From contig CM060967.1 in assembly GCA_030765045.1 (NCBI GenBank), forward strand, positions 126,146,912 through 126,210,911: 64,000 nucleotides of DNA. The letters are read 5' to 3'. The translations under genes were made by a program, and so were the position numbers. This document shows positions 7,926-21,000 of this stretch, in pieces. The DNA comes from Tenodera sinensis (Eukaryota > Arthropoda > Insecta > Mantodea > Mantidae). The notes under the pieces were generated by a model. The model worked only from the letters and a program-made list of their open reading frames with translations, searched no databases and was not told the origin of the DNA. Within the stretch, counting starts at the first letter, position 1. Each line of letters opens with the position of its first letter.

Positions 7926-10139
7926 TGGTTTCATCCATGCTTTCCTATGATAACAGCAGACAGCAACAAGCGATGAGGATACAGACAGGCAAAACACCAC
8001 ACAGCTGGTTCATAAGGTTTTTGTTCTCCCGTTACCTCAGGAGTAAGTTTTCTTCATTATAAAGTTTATGAAACATAAACTAAAGAACCATAAAATATAA
8101 GCCATGCCAACATAAAACTTATTTTTAGTTATGATTTAAAAAATATTCTAATTTCTTACATGGGCAAGCTAACTAGAAGAACAGATTAGGTTATCTGATG
8201 CAATTGTAATTCTTTAAAGCAATTGAAACTCAAAGGGTAGCTTTCAAGGTGAAAACTGTATCTGTATTAAATAAATCAAACATATTATTCATATAATATT
8301 TCTTCAACCAGTTTTATTTAGTAGCAGTAAAAGCTACATATGGCATAAGAAGATCATACATCATTATCATACATTTGCGGCATTTATAGGAACCAGCCTA
8401 CTTGATGCTGATTTTCTTTTCTTACAAATTTGATTAAGACAAATTTGGAAAAGTGCAAATTAATTGATACAGGTAGCATACTGAACATCCACTTCTAACT
8501 TTGGTGCTGGAAGAAATCAACACAGATAAATGTAGCCTATATAATATAGGTAAATAGGTAACTTAATTCACAGGTTACAATTCTTTTCCTCTTGAATGAT
8601 TTTATAGAAAGGTTTCTACTCTTTTAGTCACAAAGTCCTACTACATTTTGTAACTTATATGTCTTAAAGTTGGATAATTTAATTGTTACATAATTGATAA
8701 TCAATTGATAATTTGATTCTTACATATTCATTCTAAGAGCTAGTTGCCAGTGGCTTCCAATTACCACTTCTATTTAGGGAGATATGAAATCACTTAATAC
8801 ATGTTTTAAACAATAAATTGGGATTAACACTGTGAAGTAATGCAATGATCAAATTATATTCTTTGAGTTGACAGAGCACTCTGTACTTAGCATACTTTAA
8901 CTTTTTTTCTCAATGTGTTCCACCTTCATTTGAAGGCATCATCAAGAGTTTGTAGATAGGCTGGAACCCTGCTGCTCTGGGTTGTTGTATCTCTGGAGAA
9001 GAGATATACGGCTGAGCTACAACGAAAATGAGTAACGAGTTTTCTTCTGAGATAAGGTTGGTATTCATTAGATGGGTTTCAAATTTTTTCATGTATTATT
9101 TCTTCACAGATATTTAATTAACCTTTTAATACCTATTATTTTACAATATGATGGTTCTTTTGTCATCTATTTCTTTTATTGCCAAAATAAAATATTCCAT
9201 TAAGTACTAATAATAGTAACAAGGAAATTAATTTTTATGAACTTAACAATAGAGGTTTTAATCTCTGAATAAAAGCATGAGTATACTCATGATGTGTTTA
9301 ATGTTCTTTTTTGTTGTTATTGTTGATGAAATTATATTTACAAACTAAATCTTGGACTTTGAAGCACTAAGAAATGAGCCGTAACAATAAATAATAAATG
9401 TTAGAACCATTGTTCATATGTTTGTGGCTGTGTGAAATATCCTGAAGGCTTAGAAGGAGCAGTTTTGCACCAGACTCTGGCACTTGCAATCTCATTCTCA
9501 GATGAAACTGATTCATCAGCTCTCCTGAAGTCTCCTCAGAAATTTCAGACCCCACTAAATTCAATATTTAACTCTTCTTCACTCTCCATTTTCATAAAGT
9601 GTGAGAAAGCAACACAAACTGCAAGAACAGATTGTAACAGAGATCTTTAGTATGAATAAAAGCTGTGAAAAAACATCAGTGAATCTGGTAATTCAGAGAC
9701 ACCTTATGGCAGAAATATACATTCCAAATATCAGACCACAGCAAACTCTAGAGAAAGAATCTAGGGACTGCTAAAACATGAGACAAAACAAGCAAATTTG
9801 ACCTTTTAAAACACATGTCGGTCGGAAATGTTAAGCCCAGATATACTCAGCATTTTATTATTTTTTGAAAATTAAAAACAAGAGCATACTCAGGCTTTTA
9901 TGTTAAGAGGTTAAAGTAAATTTGAACTGGTATTAGAAGTTGGGTTTTTCACTCAATATTGTGATGATCATTCCAAAAGTGTGCTGCTACTGCAGATTTG
10001 TCTGTTTATTTTTGTTTTATATTACAAAAATGCTCTTTCAATCTGGTTATAATATTGCATTCTGCCTTTCCAGTGCAACTTTATGGCAATCAAAACAGTT
10101 AATTTTGTAGATTCCTGAATAATTTTCTAATGGAATTTT
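7926..10139. other. AT-rich stretch, no gene recognised
   Basis: Only short ORFs without recognisable motifs. Fragmentary Penelope 5' sequence may extend to about 8040 on the minus strand. A block near 8930-9060 has an imperfect palindrome and a tRNA-like GGCTGAGCTACAAC on the minus strand, too weak to call. Confidence 0.4.
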
Positions 10140-12115
10140 GTCATTATTTTTCAAATATGTAATACAAGCATGGAGCATTGTCAAATGCTAATACATGAAT
10201 AAAAAGTGCATCATGGCACATAATTAGACTTATGGTTAGTAAAAATGATCTATATATCATAATACAAACATGGAATATTGAATATACAAAAAATACATTA
10301 ACAGTACACATTAATTTAACATCTCTTCTAACCTGTATGGGCATTTCTCAATTAGATAATTCTTTAACTCTTTAGCAAAGGAGTTTTTTCTTGAGTGCTC
10401 TTTTATACTTCTTGGTAGGGCATTATATAATATCATTCACATTACAATCGGATCCTTTTTGGTTGAAGCCTTATTTAAGTGCATTCTATGGTAATTTTCA
10501 TTCCCTCTGGTGTTATATGTATGAATATCTATGTTTTTAGTAGGTGATTTGTTTTGAATCAGTATAATTACTTTGTATACATAAATAGCAACTATTGTCA
10601 ATATTTTATTCTTTTTAAAGAGTGGCTTACACGTGTCTGTAGTCTTTAGTTGAAAAATATGACGTATGCATCTCTTCTGTAGCGATAGTAGTATCCTGTT
10701 TAATTTTGTTGCCCCACACCCTCCCCAAATTTCAACACCATATTCCAAGTGCACGTATATTATGCCGTAATATATAGCTTTAAGCTCTTCTACATTAAGG
10801 TATTTTGCAAAGTATTTTAGTAGGTATATGTTTTTTTGTGATTTTGCTACATACTTCATTTACATGCATTTCACATGTTAAGTGTTCGTCAAGATATATT
10901 CCTAAAACATTTTGATTAGATACCTGTTCTACTTTAGTACTTTCAAGTCTTACATTTATGTAGTTTAGTTCCTCCCACCTTTTTTGCTGATGCTGAAAAT
11001 GTATCAGTTTGGTTTAAGAGAGTTTAATTTAAGAGAGTTACCTTTAAGATAATTGAAATTTGTAGCAAATTTTGAGAAATTTTGTTTTCTAGTTGTAGCA
11101 ACTTTTTTCCTTTACAAATGAGTGAAGTATCGTCAGCATACGATATGAGTTTCAAATCGGTTGATTCCCCCAAATCATTTACATACAAAATAAAGAGCAG
11201 TGGCCCTAGGACGGATCCTTGAGGTAGTCCAGATTTTACATTTTGAATGTTAGATTGAACAGATTTGAAATGGTTTCCATACAGCCAATTTAGTTCACAA
11301 CATTGTTTACGATTTACTAGATAAGATTGTAATATTTTATTTATTTTCCCCCTTATCCCATAATTTTCTAGTTTCCTTAACAGCAGTTTATGTGACACAC
11401 AGTCAAATACTTTAGATAGATCTAGAAATAATCCTATAATATTCTCACCTATGTCCATATTTGGGAATACTTCATGGATAAATTCTATAGTGGCGCTAAT
11501 AGTCAAGTATCCCTTTCTAAATCCATGTTGGGAGTCTGCTATTATGCCATTTGCATTTAAGTAACTTATTATTTGTTTTTCCAGGACTTTTTCATATAAT
11601 TTAGCAAATATTGATGTTAAGGTAATAGGCGTACAATTCGACTCATCCATTTTATTACCACCATTATATACAGGATGCACAATACCGATCTTAAGTTTTT
11701 CGGGGAAAGTACCTTCATTAACTGAATAATTTATTAAGTACACCAGTATGTCCATTAGAGCATGCTTGCATTTTTTGAGCATAACAGGTGAAAAGCCATC
11801 CCAACTGCTGGATCTCTTGCTCTTAAAACCATTTATTACTATATTTAATTCCTGATCATTTGTTTCATTTACATACATGGATTTGGATATATTTTTATTG
11901 CTGATTCCCATTTTATTTTGGACAGATTATGTAGATTTATGTAGTTCGGTAAAGCCATTCTTTGTCACTGTTCCTATTAATATTCTTGGTAATGCCTTCA
12001 AGTGAAGGTGAAACATGTTGAAAAGAAAAGTTAGGAAAATGTTCTGTTGACTCAAAGTTATCAATGGTATAATTTGATTATCACCCAATAGTCTTAAGAA
12101 TGTTCTCATGTTTGA
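10140..12115 (-). pseudogene. Decayed 5'-truncated LINE, reverse transcriptase part
   Basis: Two open pieces on the minus strand make up one element. The first (11911-11024, 295 aa) carries RT motifs: SSSWDGFSPVMLKK, an altered fingers block (CTPITLTSIFAKLYE), QHGFRKGY, FLDLSKVFD (motif A), GLPQGSVLGPLLFILYVNDL and SYADDTSL (YADD active site). The second (10859-10437) carries the thumb and C-terminal tail (HLEYGVEIWG, RILLSLQKRCIRHIF). It continues past one in-frame stop to about 10330, and the 3' UTR may reach 10140. A frame break separates the pieces near 10860-11020. A short N-terminal linker piece is at 12109-11927, and no endonuclease domain is found upstream. The tail is of Jockey/CR1-group type; exact clade not determined. 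Not functional. Confidence 0.8.
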
Positions 12116-12556
12116 TGCACAGGTTTTATTTGTGTTGCAGTTAACAAATATTAATTCAATGATTTGTGGTATGTTAATGAATGCAAAAGTTACACATTAT
12201 CCATTTCATTTTATGGGTACATATAGGACTTGGTTAGAGTTAGATTAAATGGAAACAGGGAAGGTGTTTGAGAAAGGAAGGCTACATTATGAGATGGGCG
12301 TTAAATTGCTGCATATATTTAGTTCATATGTAATTATTTTCATACTTTTAGGTGCGTTGTAATGAACAAATATTAAAGATGCAAATATTTGTATATACAC
12401 TGTATAACAAGTATTTTTTGTAGTCTAATCTTTTTATATTTCTTTCTATTACCTGATTATAATTAAAAACTGATAAGCATACTATTTATGATCACTTATG
12501 TCTGTAAGAGGGCTGTTAAAATACATTTGGCTTAAGTAAATTTTCTACAAGAAACT
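12116..12556. other. AT-rich stretch, nothing recognised
   Basis: No ORF with motif content, no repeat identified. Confidence 0.4.
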
Positions 12557-12818
12557 ATTTAGGATAGTCATATTCAAACTGGGGTATGTACACCCCAAGG
12601 GTACGCGAAGACTTCTTAGGGGATATGTAAAATTTAGTTTAGTGCTGTGGTTTAGTCCTTCTTTGTGTAGTGTTAAATAAGTTATGAATAATATAATCTA
12701 GTTCAGGTATGGTTATGTATAATTTGAATTAAGGATAACTGGAGGGGTACAGGCTGAAATGGAAAATTGTCTTTGGGGGTGCATGAAGAAAAAATGGTTG
12801 AATACTACTGATTTAGGA
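12557..12818. mobile_element. hAT (Charlie-type) MITE with 8-bp target-site duplication
   Basis: The element is 12565-12810 (246 bp), flanked by perfect 8-bp ATTTAGGA repeats (12557-12564, 12811-12818), the duplication length of hAT transposons. Terminal inverted repeats are TAGTCATATTCAAAC at the left and CAGTAGTATTCAACC read inward from the right. The subterminal stretch with GGGTACGCGAAGA resembles Charlie-type hAT ends. No transposase is encoded. Confidence 0.78.
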
Positions 12819-15330
12819 TATAATGGAACTTTAATCACATTTTTTAAATATTTTCCACTTGATTTGGATATTTTAAACTTCAAGATATCACAGTGCTCAA
12901 CTGAACAGCCAGAATTGCCCATTGGAAATACATAAGCCTATTGACTTCTATTTTATCTTTGTTTATAAAAACAATGCTAGACACCTATACATATAAAATG
13001 CATAGAAAAGATACTTGAAATATGAATTAGGTACTGAAATACATAAATAAAAATTTAGTGTAACAAATAGGTATAACATATATACAAAAGGACAGAAGGG
13101 ATAAAAAGAATAAGGCATGGAAGTTGAAACTATGAACATTGGTAGCAAAAATATAGCTTTTAAAGACATCTAATACTTTTATGCAAAATGATTTTGATGA
13201 TGATTTTGTTGCTGTCATCTCCATAAATTTCACTGGGATTACATAAACCTTTGCATTCAGAATTTTCATTTAACCTAAGGATTAAGTAGGATTCAATTCA
13301 TATTGCTTCAGCTAAATGTTTGTTACACAAATTATTTATGTTGTTGGTTTATTTGTAAAAAATATTTCTTAGGAAGCCACTGACTTTTCTGTACCTATAT
13401 ATAAGAAAGTATGTAGCATTAGTAGTGTTAGTAAAATAGAGTATTCATTGCACTTCAAAAATAAATATACTGACAGTTGCCTATACATATTATGCTAAAC
13501 ATTTATGGTGTTATGAAAATACTTCAATTTAAAAACAGATCTGTATGCTCATTTAGAAGTACCTTTGAAGTACTATCTCTGCAATATTTCATAAACCTTT
13601 TTCCTAAAAATATTTACATGCAGAAATGCTTGCACAAATGTATTTTTATATTTCACTTGAGCTAATAATACACTCCTTGTGACACTTACTTCCAACTAGG
13701 AGGTTTGAAAACTCATGGAATGTTTATGTACAATAAAGGCAATTGTGCAAATAAGGTATTTTCTTACTTACATTTCCAGCATGAAACAAATACACAGTTA
13801 ATACTTTCTCTGTTAGTGAGCAATGTCCTTCTTATGACAGTGATAATGAAGCCTGTGTTGTAGGCTGCCCATACAATACCTGATTAAGCAACTTCTGCAT
13901 AAGTGTAACATGTTATAAAATTGTTCTATTGCCTGTTCATGAGGGAATCAATAGCATTCACTATTTTACATCCAGCAGAGTGACGATATAATAATTCCTC
14001 CATAATGCAAAAATTCATATAATATTTGCAAATAATGGATATTAAGAATTACAAATTTCACCCATGACATAAATATTACAAATGTTTATTCAGTTTATGA
14101 TGAATTTTAATTTTCCATATATATTCATATGTACTTATGAGAGTCATTCATTTATTATGAATTAACTATAATAGTTTTGTTTAATTCCACTGTCTTAATT
14201 TTTTGTTATTTTATGATAACAAATATTGGTTTGAAAACTAATGCATCCAGAAATAAAAATCTATGGCAGAAAATTTATTCAGAAAATATAAATACCATTT
14301 TTTTCTATTATAATTAATTACATTCAATAATATGATCAGAGCTCTGATAGAAACATAAATTATTCTTTTTTTATTGTTTTTATTCTTGTCTGTTGTTTGA
14401 TGAGCACACTCTGCATGATATAAGTAAACTGTGTGAGAGTTCTATTAAAATTACAAGAAAAACAATAATAAACCTATTACTTTGTAAATATCTGGTACAT
14501 GAAGTGAATTATTCAGAACATAAATTTGGAACCTCTTCTTTTATATAAATGCAGGGAAGCTCAGATACAAAATATTTGATAAAAGGATTTATAGTTTTAG
14601 AGAATACTGAATATGGACTGACAACAGCAGATTATTGCTGATGGAAGTCAGTTATCAAAATATACACAGTACCCCCTATAGCTTTCTGTTTCCATTGTTT
14701 TCTGTAACTTCCAATACAATAAATTACGTCTTTACCACACCTGTAGGCAATTAAAATATTAAAACTGCTGCAAAGACCCTTAAACATATATGCATAATTC
14801 TAAGGCTTCACATACATGTTCACAAGAATACATCATTGCAGAAACATCAAAACATAATTGAATTTATGGTACAAAGAGTGTCAACGAAAATCTCATGGCG
14901 CCTTACATTGTCTATGTCGCATTATTTATTGTTGTACGAAGCTATGCCCATTTCATTGGTTGCTTTAAGCCATGGTGCAAAGGTGTGCCACTTTTTCATA
15001 ACCACAAAAAAGTTTACAAAATGGTGTAGAAACAAAATATAATATGTTTACACTCTGGATCATACTGAGTGAGTGAATTCTGTTTGTCATACAGACTTCT
15101 TATCATGATTAATAGCCATAACTTATTGGTTAGTACAGGACACACCTTTGAAGTGGTTAAAATCTAAGGGAAAAATTTGATGAATGCTCAGGTTAGCAGT
15201 CAAGCGCATGCCTCAAAAGATTCCAAAAAATGTTACAAAATCTTCAAAGATTTTCCTTGGTGCTCTTTGCACACATACACAAATTGTGCAAGAAATGTCC
15301 AAGAATCTGAAAAATGTGTGTACCATTTAG
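12819..15330. other. AT-rich stretch, no gene recognised
   Basis: Several ORFs of 60-80 codons, all low-complexity or without motifs. No repeat or RNA gene identified. Confidence 0.4.
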
Positions 15331-15543
15331 AATATTTATCCTTTGAGAGGTAGAACTGGAACTTAAAAATTCAGTGCCACAACTGGGATTTGAACCACAG
15401 ACCTTCCGCTTACCGGGCGGCTGCTCTACCACATTGAATTTTTAAGTTCCAGTTCTACCTCTCAAACTTTGCCCACACACGGCTTGTGTGTTTAAAAAGA
15501 CCAACAGTAAGTTTGTTGGCATAAATAAATAATATTTATCCTT
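15331..15543. repeat. SINE (family C) with inverted 5' half, 13-bp target-site duplication
   Basis: Flanked by AATATTTATCCTT at 15331-15343 and 15531-15543. The left part is on the minus strand and carries a tRNA-like head (GTGGTAGAGCAG A box, GTGGTTCAAATCCCAG B box) followed by 33 nt of body. The right part repeats those 33 nt on the plus strand, then continues to the SINE 3' end (GTAAGTTTGTTGGCATAAAT). The 5' half is thus inverted within one insertion. A second copy with the same topology is at 27809-28209. Confidence 0.75.
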
Positions 15544-15595
15544 GTTTATATTGATTTACAGGTATAGTGCAACTTAATGAAGGGTCCCATATTAT

Positions 15596-18076
15596 AAAAA
15601 TGTATCTGAACCAGATCACATACATCCAGAGTTCATAAAAAAACCTTGGAAAAACAGCAAAACAACAACTACTAAAACTCTACAATCTATCCTGGAACAC
15701 CACTGTACCTGCTGAATGGCGAAAAGCAATAATTGTCCCGCTCTTGAAGAAAGATAAAACAGTATCAGAAATAAAAAATTATAGACCAGGTGTGAAAATA
15801 TTCTCCTATTTTCCCTCCCTTCAAATCGGAGAACGAGAAAAACAAGCGAAAACCGGTTCTACTAGTGTGTGCTACTGCAGTTAAGGAGGGGTGGACTCCT
15901 CTCTTCACACCCTGGGAGTGATGTTTGATATGTCTGTTATAGACCAATAGCTCTTACTAGCATAATAGCAAAAGTGATGGAAAGAATGGTGTCAAATAGG
16001 TTAAATTGGTTTCTAGAATCCCAAAATTTAATTTCCCCATGTCAAGCTGGATTCAGAGGGTTCCACTCTATAAATGAACAAGTCTTACTTCTCAGTCAAG
16101 AAATCAAAGACTCCTTCAATAGAAAATAAGATAATTTATCAGTTTTTATTGATTTCCAAAGTGCATATGATTCTATATGCAGAACAAAACTGCTAAAGAA
16201 AATAAAACAAATAGGGATACAAGGTCCAATGTTTTCATGGCTATGTAATTTCCTAACACAATGCTTTATTGCTACCAGATATGGAAGAAATATATCTAAA
16301 TATAAACAAGTACACCAGGGCTTACCACAAGGTGCAGTGCTCAGCACTACACTTTTTAATATATTTATAAATGATCTGCCAGAACAAATACAAGAATCAA
16401 GTGTAAAGTGTGCACTATTTGCTGATGACTTAGTAATGTGGACTTCAAAACCAAAAAACAGAAGTGCAGAACTAGAAAAAACCATGCAACAATCCTTAAC
16501 CAACCTACAAAAGTGGACCAAAGAAAATTTAATGACTGTTAATACAACAAATTCAAACTACCAAATCTTTTCACTAAGAAAAAAACCACTAAAAATAAAA
16601 CTAAATTTTGAGGGTTAACAATTACCAGAAACAAAGGAAGCAAAGTATTTAGGAATTACATTTGATACCAAACTTACATGGACCAAACAAATAGAAAATG
16701 TAATACAAAGAGCAGAGAGGCACCTTTCACTGTTAAAACGTCTAACAGGAATGAAGTGGGGATGTTCCAGAGCAACTCTTAACACAACATACAATGTATA
16801 TATAAAGCCATTATTTACTTATGCAGCAAAGTTCTTGTAACAGCAAAAACAAAAAAAAATTCAAATCTTTCAAAACCAAAGTCTGAGACTAATTACAGGT
16901 GCTATGAAAACCACACCAATAGCAGCTATGGAAATACTAACCAACCAATACCCCATTGAATATGAAATAGAAAAAGTGGCTCTTATTCAACACAAAAAGT
17001 TGATCAGACTCCCATTCAATACATGGCACAAGAGAAATTTTACACATACAGTAAAGACTCAGGAGAGCTTTCTTTCCAAAATTCAAGACATCAAGAAAAA
17101 TTTATACCTTCCTAATTCAAAGGAAAACTTCATATCTAAAGTCAATCTGACACAAGCATTAGACATCACATATTATTTACACCTGACAGAAGAAGTTAAG
17201 AAAAGTGATACTCCAACTAGTGTTCTAAAATTATTGGCATTAGAGACAATCCATACTAGATTTCCAGAACACGAATGGCTCCATATTTATACTGATGGAT
17301 CATTGATATCAAACTGAGATGGAGCAGGGGCTGGAGTTACGTGTCACCTCTTTTCCTATTACAAATCTTTAGGTTATGGAACTACAAACTTTGATGGAGA
17401 AATTAAAGCAATTCGAATGGCCTACAAAATCTTTTGTATAGAATTTCACATTTTCATCAAGCAGTTATTCTCCCAGATTCCAGGGCAGCAATTATAGCAA
17501 TTACTTCCAAGTTGTCACCAAAAAACCAAACAACTATAGAATGTTGGAAAATCCTTACCCATCTAACCGCACTTCAAAAACACCTAGTCTTCCAATGGAT
17601 ACCAGCTCACTGTGGACTGAGTGGTAATGAGAAAGCTGATTTTCTTGCAAAAAAGGGTACCGGCAATGTGCAGAAATCTATAGTTAATCTACCATTTTAT
17701 GCAGCTTAAAGATTAGTCAACTCTGAATTCAAAAAGGTTATTGAAAAATATTACTATGAAAAATCAAAAAATAAAAGATGGGAACTACCAAACATTCAAA
17801 CAGTAATTCCTGAGTATCCTCGAAAAACGGCAGTTGCAACCTTCAGGTTGATTACAGGACATGATTGTCTGGCAAAACATTTAAACAGGATTGGGGTATA
17901 TTCTTCACCACTCTGTCCTCTATGTGATCTGCAAGAGGAAATGAATCTAGACCACCTTCAAATATGCCCAGCCACTTCTAGCACCCTATCCATCAGTGAA
18001 AAATATTGGAGAGCAAGAGGATTAATGACTTCATTGTCAGAAATCCAGCATTAGCTAACAACAACAACAACAACAA
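15596..18076 (+). pseudogene. Decayed Jockey/I-like LINE (RT, RNase H, C-terminal Cys/His)
   Basis: A 5'-truncated copy flanked by CATATTAT at 15588-15595 and 18077-18084, with an (AAC)n tail (about 18053-18076). It begins just before the RT fingers (PDHIHPEF) and shows QAGFRG, GLPQGAVLSTTLFN and FADDLVMWTS (active site intact). An RNase H domain follows (IYTDGSL; later QWIPAHCGLSGNEKADFLAKKG). The C-terminal region has ATFRLITGHDCLAKHL and a CPLCDLQEEMNLDHLQICP zinc-binding motif. Stops at about 16127, 16615, 17318 and 17707 and frame breaks disable it. A 148-bp insertion at 15789-15936 splits the RT. Same family as 22946-26366. Confidence 0.82.
15779..15946. mobile_element. 148-bp insertion in LINE with 10-bp target-site duplication
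   Basis: Within the RT fingers region the sequence TTATAGACCA occurs twice (15779-15788 and 15937-15946), bracketing 148 bp absent from the related LINE at 23.8 kb. The insert starts GGTGTGAA and has an inverse TTCACACC 25 bp before its right end; it is otherwise non-coding. Duplications of 9-11 bp are typical of Mutator-like elements, but a short SINE-like retroposon on the minus strand is also possible. Confidence 0.65.
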
Positions 18077-18084
18077 CATATTAT

Positions 18085-21000
18085 GATCTAAAATGCTCTG
18101 AAGGTAACTTTTCTGGCTTCTCTTTAAGGTTTTTATTCATAGGTACAAAAATGGATTATTTAGGTTCCAATAAAATGAGCTTTTTAAAAGTTCAAACAGA
18201 TTTGTAGCTTGAATTATAATAGCAACAAATATATGTGATGCCAAAGTGGACAAAGAAGAGAAGGCATGCTTGTTTTATAGAAATTATTTTGATTCTTCAA
18301 TGCCCTCTGCTGTACAATTATTAGTTCATGACATACATTATCCATACACTATGTTTTTCTAAAAATGCAATTTCTTCAGTATTTTTGTTGCTGTGGCAAA
18401 AAATACTTAGCTCTATGAGAGTTGCATTATATTAGTTTTTAGTCTGTTCCATAAAGGTTTATTACTCAAGGATTATAAAGTAATACATTTATTTTCCTTT
18501 AATTTTCAAGAGAAAAATGATTTGCTAAGATGTTTTAAACAATTCAGAACATATAATGATTTGATTAATGTAACAGAAAACTGTGAGAGAGACTGTGCTT
18601 TTTAAAACCATTACTATATCTTCCTATAGCTATAAAGAGAAATAGAAATAGGATGTTCTTTGTCAGTTATCTATTAACATATTCTGTGTTACATATACCT
18701 GCAAGAAACTAATTTATTAGGTGTAAAATCTAGTGGACTTGAGACAGGGTTTTAAAGTAAGTACAATATTCATATTCTGTTTAAAGATGTTATATTGAAA
18801 GAAATAAGGAATGACAGCATACAATGTTCAACAGTCAATAAATACAAGTGCCCTGGTTTGTCTTTTGCAGATTACCTAGTGGTAGCAACAGTAACATATG
18901 CATAGTAGCATTTACACAACAAATTTAAAGTGAAACAAAAGTCATTTAAGTTACTCATATAAACATGTATTTATGCACATGTCCCAAAATGGCTGGTAAA
19001 TTTAAAAAGAACTTGAGATCTGAAACAGAATTTATGCACAGAATAGCCAACATTACAGGTTATAAAAACATAAAGACATTGCATAAAGAGGCTATTACTT
19101 TTAAATAAGGTTTCAGCATGGAAAAGGTTCATTCCAAGGGTTAGGCTATATAAGGAATAATTGACTTGAAAATACAATTACTAGATATGGTACTAAAAAA
19201 TTAGTTCTTTCTGTGTTCTGTTTAAGTTCATGGTGCACAATTGATTGGTAACTTTCAGAAAAGTTAATAATTATATCAACAGTTCTGTTGCAAAGTTGTA
19301 AATTAAAACTTGAATTGGAATGAACATTAATGGTTGCACAATGCATTGGTATGATTTAAAATGTTAAAAACTCCATGTTACAAACAAATTTCTAAGTATG
19401 TAGCTGTTTCTGCATTATATTGCTTAGGTAGGCCTACAACAGAATTATGCTTAAGAGAATGGATGAATAGGTAAAACTGCAGGAGAGCGGCATGACGTGA
19501 TTCACTGACAGTTGTAGCCTGTCACGGACATACAACAGAAGAACATAGCGCTGCAGCGCATAAATATCTCTTGCCAACCTGACACTATACAACTCTCGCT
19601 AAGAGGCGACAATATCTCTTCCTCAGTCCAATTTTTAATTTTTAAAGGTATGCAGAATACAGATTAAAACCTCAACCGCACCGCACAAGAACTTACGTCA
19701 CATTACTTAATTACAAAACAATATTAACTCTTAAGAAAAAGAGCAACATTCACATGCTTCCGCAGATTTCATACTTCTGGTGTTGGCAACATATACGTCA
19801 CCAACGCGTTGAAGGACAGCTAATAACACCACTCTTCAGTCACAACACAACTGCCCATCGACCATGTGATGCCGCTATTCTACAGGATAACCGGAGGAAT
19901 ATATCACATACTGGCATACACACTGCATATGCTAATACATTTATATGCTAAGATACAATGCTTAATGTAAAAATGACATAGCAATTAGAATACAGAGTAT
20001 AAGTTTTCCTTTTCATTTCCATTACATTCTTCTCCATAATAGTTTATACTTAAAATACTTATGAATTTCAAAACAAATATATAGCTTTATCAATACTTAA
20101 AGGTGAAGTAGTTTATGGTACATTAGATGTTTGTTTGCTTGAGCCAGTTATGGTGTCATTACACAATATTTTATAGTTCTCTTTTAATTAATATAACTTG
20201 AACAGCACAATATCAAAAGAGAAATTGGAGGAACTGAATGGATTCAAGTTATGCTAATAACATTTTTATATTGAATGCTTCCTAAATTGGGAGTTTCCCT
20301 AACCTTGAACTCCTTCCTTGCTTGTGCGTGGCCTTGAATTGCAAACTTATATAATATGATTGGTAGATGAACTTAACTTCAATTTAATTTAAGATCTTAT
20401 ATTTTATAAGAAATCACAAATTAACACTCTTTATATCATTCAAATTTAAAGCATAATGCAGGTACATCACATCAGCAACTGATTTACCTAATGGAAGCAG
20501 GTTAGAAATGGACAAGGATTTCAGTGCTATGGCCAGTAGTGGGTTGGTTGCAACTATATCTCCAGAAGAGAAGGATGAGATGAGGGAGTGCAGAAGGAAA
20601 ACATATTTAGTAGCAGCTGTCATACTGCAGTTGGGGTCCTTAACGTGTATAGGCATAGCATTCTGTTGTGGCCCCTCTTATTGTTTCCCTATTCATATAT
20701 ATAGGTTTACATAGTGCTTTGCCTCAATGCCCTGCTGTCCCTATGCACAGGTTTGGACGAAGAATTCTAAGCCAGACATCAGTGCAAAAGCATATCTTAG
20801 CAAACTACATCACCATATACTGCACACCACTGTCCACTGTGCCCACCTCTATAACTTTAAAGATGAAGAAGGAATTGAAATTAGAGGGAATGAGGGATTA
20901 TGAAATTCTGTCTCAGGATTTGCCTAATGGTCAGGGAAAACAATGAAAAATTAAAATGCTTGGCTTGTCCAAGAGGTGGACTCTTGAATGCAAACCTCAG

